A stretch of 64,000 nt of DNA from Streptomyces sp. SID13726 (GTDB lineage Bacteria > Actinomycetota > Actinomycetes > Streptomycetales > Streptomycetaceae), in the NCBI RefSeq assembly GCF_010548375.1, contig NZ_JAAGLY010000024.1, positions 1-64,000 on the forward strand. The letters are read 5' to 3'. The notes beneath the pieces were generated by a model. That model did not search any database, was not told the origin of the DNA, and was given only the letters and a program-made list of their open reading frames with translations. This document shows positions 58,715-64,000 of the stretch, piece after piece (within the stretch, counting starts at the first letter, position 1; each line of letters begins with the position of its first letter). The translations under genes were made by a program, and so were the position numbers.

Positions 58715-59329
58715 CTAAAGCAGGGCCTCGTCCAGCAGTACAGCCCACTGCTCCACAACCTTCTCTCGGCGAGCGTGGTCGTCGGTGAGGAGATTCGCCA
58801 GGCCCAGGCCCCTCGCCATGTCCAGCAGGCCCTGGACTGTTTCTCGGACTCCTGGCTTCTTCTCGTCCGCGGCCAGCAGCTCCACCGCGATGCGATGGGT
58901 CTCGCGGCCGACGCGAGCCTCCAACTCCGTCACCCGGGGCCGTAGTTGCTCCTCGTTCGAGGCTGCCACCCAGAGGTGGAGGGCGGCTCGGAAGAGGGGG
59001 CCCGTGTAGAGGTCGACCAGGGCTGAGACGACCGCGCGTCTGTCGTCGGCCGCGCCCTCGGGGAACAGGGCGCGCAGGGCCGTAGAGCGCTCCTCCGCCA
59101 CGTACTCCACCGCCGCCGTGAAGAGGTCCTCCCTGGTCGGGAAGTGGTGTTGGGCGGCGCCTCGGGAGACGCCGGCGCGTTCGGCGACGACCGTGACCGT
59201 GGAGCCCGCCCAGCCGTGTTCGGCGAGGCAGGAGACGGCCGCTTCGAGGAGGCGTTGGCGGGTGGCGCGGCTGCGGTCCTGTTTGGGCCTGCGCTCCGCC
59301 CGGTCGCCGATCGTGGTCACACCACCCAT
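58715..59329 (-). CDS. TetR-family transcriptional regulator
   Basis: A 204-residue TetR regulator. HTH: RATRQRLLEAAVSCLAEHGWAGSTVTVVAERAGVSRGAAQHHFPTREDLFTAAVEYV (18-75). It is the last gene of the minus-strand acyl-CoA operon. The GTG at 59320 overlaps the stop of enoyl-CoA hydratase by 4 bp (GTGA), and ATG 59329 is the alternative. It probably represses its own operon with an acyl-CoA as effector. No TCTGAC/CCGTCAG palindrome was found in this operon's internal gaps; its promoter lies beyond the window. Confidence 0.87.
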   Translation of the reverse strand: MGGVTTIGDRAERRPKQDRSRATRQRLLEAAVSCLAEHGWAGSTVTVVAERAGVSRGAAQHHFPTREDLFTAAVEYVAEERSTALRALFPEGAADDRRAVVSALVDLYTGPLFRAALHLWVAASNEEQLRPRVTELEARVGRETHRIAVELLAADEKKPGVRETVQGLLDMARGLGLANLLTDDHARREKVVEQWAVLLDEALL

Positions 59330-60051
59330 GAGGGATCCCGTCGTTCCAGGAAGGCCGTCATGCCCTCCCGCGCGTGCGGTGAGGCGAACAGCCGGGCCGA
59401 GAGCGCGGTCAGGTGGGCCGCGTCCCGGTCGAAGGTCTCCAGCACCCTAGCCGTGAGCAGCCGTTTCGTCTCCGCCAGGGCCTCGGGGGCGGACCGTCGC
59501 AGACCGTCGAGGATCGGTTCGAGTACGGCGTCCACGTCGTCGCCCGCCGCCGTGACCAGGCCGATCCGGGCGGCCTCGGCCGCGTCGAAGCGCTCGCCGG
59601 TGAGGTAGTGGCGGGCGAGGGCGCGGGGGTCGGTGCGGGGCAGCAGCGTCAGGGAGATGACCGCGGGGGCGACTCCGATCCGTACTTCCGTGAAGGCGAA
59701 CGTCGACTCCGTGGCCGCGACCGCGATGTCGCAGGCGGCGAGGAGGCCGAGGCCGCCCGCGCGGACGTGGCCGGGGACGCGGGCGACGACGGGTTTGCCC
59801 AGCTCCACGATCTGCCGCAGGACGCCGACCAGTTCGGAAGGGTCCGGGGGGTCCTTGAGGTCGGCGCCCGCGGAGAAGGTGTTGCCGGTGTGGGTGAGGA
59901 CGATCGCGCGGACATCCGGGTCCTTGGCGCAGTCGTCGAGAGCGTGGGCCAACTCCCCCACCAGCGCGGCCGACAGGGCGTTGCGGTTGTGCGGGGAGTC
60001 GAGGGTGAGGGTCTCGACGGCACGCGCGCGTGTACGGGCGATCAGTGTCAT
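59317..60051 (-). CDS. Enoyl-CoA hydratase/isomerase family protein
   Basis: A 244-residue crotonase-fold enzyme with VETLTLDSPHNRNALSAALVGEL, AIVLTHTGNTFSAGADLKD (first oxyanion-hole segment) and RVPGHVRAGGLGLLAACDIAVA (second). FTEVRIGVAPAVISLTLLPR marks the position of the second acidic residue, which is absent, so a methylglutaconyl-type or isomerase role is possible. It overlaps the AMP ligase stop by 4 bp and the TetR start by 4 bp. Part of a tightly packed operon. Confidence 0.88.
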   Translation of the reverse strand: MTLIARTRARAVETLTLDSPHNRNALSAALVGELAHALDDCAKDPDVRAIVLTHTGNTFSAGADLKDPPDPSELVGVLRQIVELGKPVVARVPGHVRAGGLGLLAACDIAVAATESTFAFTEVRIGVAPAVISLTLLPRTDPRALARHYLTGERFDAAEAARIGLVTAAGDDVDAVLEPILDGLRRSAPEALAETKRLLTARVLETFDRDAAHLTALSARLFASPHAREGMTAFLERRDPSWVV

Positions 60052-61643
60052 GCGCGTTCCCTGAGCTGTCGTCGGAGGATCTTGCCGGAGGCGGCGCGGG
60101 GCACTGCGGCGATGAAGGTGACCTGGCGGACCCGTTTGTAGGGGGCGACGCGCTCGGCTACGTACATCATGACCTCACCCTCGGAGAGATCGGAGAGATC
60201 GGAGAGATCGGAGGGGCCGGACGCGGCCTGCTGGCGGACGACATAGGCGTGCGGGACCTCGTTGCCGTCCTCGTTGTAGACGCCGATGACGGCCGCGTCG
60301 GCGATGCCGGGGTGGGTGAGCAGGAGGGCCTCCAGTTCGGCGGGGGCCACCTGGAAGCCCTTGTACTTGATGAGTTCCTTGACCCGGTCGACGACGAACA
60401 GCCAGCCGTGCGCGTCGACATGGCCGACGTCACCGGTGTGCAGCCAGCCGTCCGGGTCGATCATCGCGGCGGTGTCGTCGGGGCGGCCGAGGTAGCCCTT
60501 CATGATCTGCGGGCCGCGGATGAGGATCTCGCCGGGTTCGCCGATGTCGAGGTCCTTGTCGGGGTCGTCGAGGGAGACGATCCGCATCTCGGTGCCGGCG
60601 ATGAGCTTGCCGACCGTGCCGGGTGGCGCCTCGCGCATGGCGGAGAGGGGGACGACGTGGGTGCCGGGCGAGAGTTCCGTCATGCCGTACGCCTGGCCGA
60701 CGGGCGGGAGGCCGAGCCGGGCCGAGCAGGCGGCGGCGAGTTCCGCGTCCAGCGGGGCGGCGGCGCTGACGATGTAGCGCAGGGACGAGAGGTCGTACCG
60801 CTCGATCAACGGGTGCTTGGCGAGGGCGAGGACGATCGGCGGGGCCACGTACAGGCCGGTGATGCGGTGGTTCTGGATCGCCGCGAGGAAGGTCTCCAGG
60901 TCGAAGCGGGGCAGGACGACGACCGAAGCGCCTTGGCGCAGGGGCGCGTTCATGAGAGCCGTGAGGCCGTAGATGTGGAAGAAGGGCAGGACCGCGAGGA
61001 TGCGGTCCTCGGGGCCCGCCGACATCAGGGGTTCCAGCTGGGCGAGGTTGGTGGCGATCTGCCGGTGCGTGAGCATCACGCCCTTGGGGGTGCCGGTGGT
61101 GCCCGAGGAGTACGGCAGTGCTGCCACGTCCGTCACCGGGTCGATGGCGATGTCCGGCTCGGGGGCCGTCGAGGCGAGCATGTCGAGCAGGGAGCGGTGG
61201 CCGGGGGCGCTGTCGCAGACGAAGATCTCCCGTACCCCGCCCGCGAGTTCGGCCGCCCTGCGCGCGGTCTCCAGCAGCGGGGACACGGTGACGATCCAGC
61301 GGGCGTCGGAGTCGGAGAGCTGCTTGGCGAACTCCTCCGGCGTGGACAGCGGGTGCACGGTCGTGACGGAGGCACCCGCGCGCGTGGCGGCGTAGAACGC
61401 GGTCGGGAAGGCGATCGTGTTGGGGCTGTGCAGGGCAAGCACGTCCCCCTTGCGCACCCCCGCGTCCGCGAGCCCCGCCGCCACGCGCCGGTGGAACGCG
61501 TCCAGTTGGGCGTACGTGAGGGTCGTGCCGTCGGTGCCGTCGATCAGGGCGGGCGTGTCACCGAACTCCGCGGCACGGGCCAACACCGCGTCATGGATGG
61601 GAAGTTCTACGGGCTGGACGTCTGCGTACTCGCTGCGGAACAC
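60048..61643 (-). CDS. AMP-forming acyl-CoA ligase (4-coumarate-CoA ligase family)
   Basis: A 531-residue ANL ligase. Motifs: YSSGTTGTPKGVMLTH (A3), GQAYGMTELSPGT (A5), GWLHTGDVG (A7), DRVKELIKYKGFQVAPAELE (A8) and the catalytic lysine in PRAASGKILRRQL (A10). The LIKYKGFQVAP hinge is classical for the 4CL/firefly-luciferase group. The GTG at 61643 follows GGAGG by 5 nt. A 9-bp repeat (TCGGAGAGA) at 60179-60215 encodes DLSDLSDLSE in a surface loop and could vary in number. It activates the acid that enters the operon's pathway. Confidence 0.92.
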   Translation of the reverse strand: MFRSEYADVQPVELPIHDAVLARAAEFGDTPALIDGTDGTTLTYAQLDAFHRRVAAGLADAGVRKGDVLALHSPNTIAFPTAFYAATRAGASVTTVHPLSTPEEFAKQLSDSDARWIVTVSPLLETARRAAELAGGVREIFVCDSAPGHRSLLDMLASTAPEPDIAIDPVTDVAALPYSSGTTGTPKGVMLTHRQIATNLAQLEPLMSAGPEDRILAVLPFFHIYGLTALMNAPLRQGASVVVLPRFDLETFLAAIQNHRITGLYVAPPIVLALAKHPLIERYDLSSLRYIVSAAAPLDAELAAACSARLGLPPVGQAYGMTELSPGTHVVPLSAMREAPPGTVGKLIAGTEMRIVSLDDPDKDLDIGEPGEILIRGPQIMKGYLGRPDDTAAMIDPDGWLHTGDVGHVDAHGWLFVVDRVKELIKYKGFQVAPAELEALLLTHPGIADAAVIGVYNEDGNEVPHAYVVRQQAASGPSDLSDLSDLSEGEVMMYVAERVAPYKRVRQVTFIAAVPRAASGKILRRQLRERA

Positions 61644-61660
61644 GGCTCCTCCAGGGCGGC

Positions 61661-62797
61661 CTAGTACGACTTGGGAAGGCCCAGGGTCTGGTGGGAGACG
61701 AAGTTGAGGATCATCTCCCTGCTCACCGGGGCGATACGGGCCACACGCGCGGCCGTGATCAGCGAGGCCAGCCCGAACTCGCGGGTGAGGCCGTTGCCGC
61801 CGAGGGTGTGGACCGCCTGGTCCACGGCCTTCACACAGGCCTCCCCGGCGGCGTACTTCGCCATGTTGGCGGCCTCGCCCGCGCCCATGTCGTCGCCCTC
61901 GTCGTAGAGGTGCGCGGCCTTCTGCATCATCAGGCGGGCCAGTTCGAGGTCGATGTGGGCCTGGGCGAGGGGGTGCGCGATGGCCTGGTGGGCGCCGATG
62001 GGGGTGTTCCACACGGTGCGGTCGCGGGCGTAGGTGATCGCCCGGGAGAGGGCGTAGCGGCCCATTCCTATCGCGAAGGCCGCGGTCATGATGCGTTCGG
62101 GGTTGAGGCCGGCGAAGAGCTGGAGGAGGCCTGCGTCCTCGTCTCCCACGAGGGCTTCGGCGGGGAGTCGCACGTCGTCGAGGGTGAGCTCGAACTGCTT
62201 TTCCTGGGCGGTCAGTTCCATCTCGATATGGCGCCTGTCGAAGCCCGGGGCGTCTCGGGGGACGATGAACAGACAGGGCTTGAGGCGGCCGGTGCGGGAG
62301 TCCTCCGTGCGGCCGACTATGAGGGTGGCGTCGGCTATGTCGACGCCGGAGACGAAGACCTTTCGGCCGGTGAGCAGCCAGTCTCCGGTGTCCGGGTCGC
62401 GGCGGGCCGTGGTGGTGATGCGGTGGCTGTTGGAGCCGGCGTCGGGTTCGGTGATGCCAAAGGCCATGGTGCGGGTGCCATCGGCCAGAGCTGGGAGCCA
62501 CTCCTGCTTCTGGGACTCCGTGCCGAAGCGGGCGATCACTGTGCCGCAGATGGCTGGGGATACGACCATCATGAGGAGGGGGCAGCCTGCTGCGCCGAGT
62601 TCTTCGAGGACGATGGAGAGTTCTGAGATTCCGCCGCCTCCGCCTCCGTATTGCTCGGGGAGGTTGACGCCCAGGTAGCCGAGTTTGGCTGCCTCTTCCC
62701 AGAGGTCTTCTCGGTTGAAGTCGCGGCCATGGCGTTTGCCCAGGGCGGCTACGGCTGTTCGGAGGGCTTTGTGCTCGTGCGTTTCGATCGTGGGCAT
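61661..62797 (-). CDS. Acyl-CoA dehydrogenase
   Basis: A 378-residue FAD enzyme. Marks are VNLPEQYGGGGGGISELSIVLEELGAAGCPLL, AFGITEPDAGSNSHRITTTA, GRKVFVSGVDIADATLIVGRT and the C-terminal VHTLGGNGLTREFGLASLI. It acts with the upstream biotin carboxylase and the downstream ligase and hydratase, in the order expected for leucine- or terpenoid-like acyl-CoA breakdown (dehydrogenase, carboxylase, hydratase). ATG 62797 is followed upstream by a Streptomyces repeat rather than a promoter. Confidence 0.9.
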   Translation of the reverse strand: MPTIETHEHKALRTAVAALGKRHGRDFNREDLWEEAAKLGYLGVNLPEQYGGGGGGISELSIVLEELGAAGCPLLMMVVSPAICGTVIARFGTESQKQEWLPALADGTRTMAFGITEPDAGSNSHRITTTARRDPDTGDWLLTGRKVFVSGVDIADATLIVGRTEDSRTGRLKPCLFIVPRDAPGFDRRHIEMELTAQEKQFELTLDDVRLPAEALVGDEDAGLLQLFAGLNPERIMTAAFAIGMGRYALSRAITYARDRTVWNTPIGAHQAIAHPLAQAHIDLELARLMMQKAAHLYDEGDDMGAGEAANMAKYAAGEACVKAVDQAVHTLGGNGLTREFGLASLITAARVARIAPVSREMILNFVSHQTLGLPKSY

Positions 62798-62813
62798 GTG
62801 GCTCCTTCGTTGG

Positions 62814-62841
62814 GGCTGGTCGCGCAGTTCCCCGCGCCCCT
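62814..62841. repeat. Streptomyces intergenic repeat, copy 5
   Basis: GGCTGGTCGCGCAGTTCCCC then GCGCCCCT, between the carboxylase stop (62840) and the dehydrogenase start (62797) on the same strand. Within an operon it could weaken read-through. Confidence 0.82.
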
Positions 62842-64000
62842 AGGTAGATCGGACTACTGCCAGTAGAGAGCCGACCGTTACCTGTTGGCCGACAACTGCA
62901 TTGAGCTCGGTGAGCGTTCCTGCGTGTGGAGCCGTGATCTTGTGTTCCATCTTCATTGCCTCCAGCCATAGGAGGGGCTGGCCCGCTTCCACTGCGGATC
63001 CCTCCGCCAAGCCGTCCGCGATCCGTACAACCGTTCCCGGCATGGGGGCCAGCAACGAGCCTGGGGCGTGCTGGGTCGTCGGGTCCGGGAAGCGGGGCAG
63101 GGGCTTCAGGGCCGTGCCGCCCACGTACACCTCGTCGCCGTACCTCGACACCTCGAACTTCCGCTGTACTCCGTCCACTTCGAGTACGACCCTGCTCGCG
63201 TCGGCGTGCAGCACCCGCACCCCGTCCGCTTCCAGGCCCTGCCTCGTGTGGCGGTAACGGACCTCGTGCTCCTCGCCCGCCATCTCGTAGCGCTTGGTCT
63301 GGGGGGTGGAGGGGAGGTTGCGGAAGCCTCCGAAGCGGGAGCGGCCGACCGCGTCCGAGAGCGCGGCCGCCAGAGGGGCCAGCAAGTCCGTGACGGGCTG
63401 GGTGAGTTCCGGCAGGTGGCGGTCGTAGAAGCCCGTGTCCATGCGGGCCGTCGTGAACTCCTTGTGGCGCAGGGAGTTGACCAGCAGGTCCCTGTTGGTG
63501 GTGGGGCCGTGGAGCTGGGCCCCCTCCAGCGCGCCCGCCAGTTTGCGGAGTGCTTCCGCGCGCGTGGGGGCGTGGGCGACGACCTTCGCCAGCATGGGGT
63601 CGTAGTGGACGGGGATCGGGTCGCCGTTCTCGTAGCCCGTGTCCAGGCGGACCGACGGGGGCAGCGCGAGGCGGTGCAGGGTGCCCGTCTGGGGGGTCCA
63701 GTCCCTCGCCGGGTCCTCGGCGTAGAGGCGGGCCTCCACGGCGTGGCCACGTGCGCCAGGAGGGGTGTCGGACAACGCGGCACCCTCCGCGATCCTGATC
63801 TGTTCCGCCACCAGGTCCACGCCGAACACCGCTTCCGTCACCGGGTGTTCGACCTGGAGGCGGGTGTTCATCTCCAGGAAGTGGGCGCGGTCGTCGGCGA
63901 CCAGGAACTCGACCGTGCCCGCGCCGACGTAGTCCACCGCGCGGGCCGCCCGGACCGCCAATTCGTGGAGTTCTGCGGTGAGTTCGTCGCTCAGACCGGG
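62840..64000 (-). CDS. Acyl-CoA carboxylase biotin-containing subunit, C-terminal part
   Basis: 387 codons of the alpha subunit of an acetyl-/propionyl-/methylcrotonyl-CoA carboxylase; the N-terminus lies beyond the right edge. Seen are the end of the biotin carboxylase ATP-grasp domain (FLEMNTRLQVEHPVTEAVFGVDLV, GHAVEARLYAEDPA) and a linker domain. The biotinyl domain ends with the biotin-attachment lysine in LWLEAMKMEHKI. It carries CO2 on biotin to a partner beta subunit, presumably encoded further right. First visible gene of the operon with ACAD, AMP ligase, hydratase and TetR. Confidence 0.93.
   Translation of the reverse strand, partial: PGLSDELTAELHELAVRAARAVDYVGAGTVEFLVADDRAHFLEMNTRLQVEHPVTEAVFGVDLVAEQIRIAEGAALSDTPPGARGHAVEARLYAEDPARDWTPQTGTLHRLALPPSVRLDTGYENGDPIPVHYDPMLAKVVAHAPTRAEALRKLAGALEGAQLHGPTTNRDLLVNSLRHKEFTTARMDTGFYDRHLPELTQPVTDLLAPLAAALSDAVGRSRFGGFRNLPSTPQTKRYEMAGEEHEVRYRHTRQGLEADGVRVLHADASRVVLEVDGVQRKFEVSRYGDEVYVGGTALKPLPRFPDPTTQHAPGSLLAPMPGTVVRIADGLAEGSAVEAGQPLLWLEAMKMEHKITAPHAGTLTELNAVVGQQVTVGSLLAVVRST

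Noticed and set aside
1..64000. CRISPR array, prophage or large biosynthetic cluster
   Set aside because: No spaced short repeats, phage structural genes, or PKS/NRPS genes were seen.

Overview
The window is from a high-GC actinobacterium, almost certainly a Streptomyces. Codons end mostly in G or C, GTG starts and 4-bp ATGA/GTGA overlaps are common, and Tat-type signal peptides, F420/deazaflavin and mycothiol-type protein families, an NsdA-like regulator and a DmdR1-type iron regulator are present. Gene order around the iron regulator, purU and an SCO4402-family gene matches what I remember of S. coelicolor near SCO4380-SCO4410; this was recalled, not searched. No rRNA, tRNA or CRISPR array was seen.

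Layout. 1-2.8 kb: Ser/Thr kinase (cut by the window edge), VOC protein, TetR regulator. 2.8-9.3 kb and 16.6-35.3 kb: an acyl-CoA catabolism island holding four acyl-CoA dehydrogenases, an Ltp2-like thiolase-fold protein, a DUF35 protein, ADP-forming and AMP-forming acyl-CoA ligases, enoyl-CoA hydratase, flavin reductase, SDR, zinc alcohol dehydrogenase and a cyclase-family hydrolase. It resembles steroid side-chain or similar branched/cyclic acid breakdown, but no ring-cleavage genes are present. Accessory genes interrupt it: acetyltransferases, SUKH and Fic proteins, a secreted tannase-like esterase, two flavoenzymes, and two MFS transporters flanking a GlxA-type regulator.

Most island operons share one palindrome, TCTGAC-N3-CCGTCAG-like, in their promoter regions (eight copies at six promoter regions). 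The scattered operons therefore look like one regulon under a TetR-type repressor.

35-50 kb: housekeeping and regulatory genes. These are an EF-hand protein, a STAS antagonist, an ECF sigma factor with a fused zinc anti-sigma factor, purU, a solute-binding lipoprotein, a large Pro/Gln-rich membrane protein with ATQF repeats, a TPR-HTH regulator, a primase/polymerase-like protein, an ABC exporter pair and an alpha/beta hydrolase lacking its serine nucleophile. 50-55 kb: dmdR1-type repressor, SIS protein, and an intact IscB RNA-guided nuclease whose reading frame runs ~98 codons upstream through the region where its omega-RNA is expected. 55-64 kb: PAS/GAF sensor, pdxH, citrate synthase-like enzyme, then a minus-strand acyl-CoA operon (biotin carboxylase, dehydrogenase, AMP ligase, enoyl-CoA hydratase, TetR).

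The main candidates for new biology are the palindrome-defined regulon and the IscB/omega-RNA overlap.
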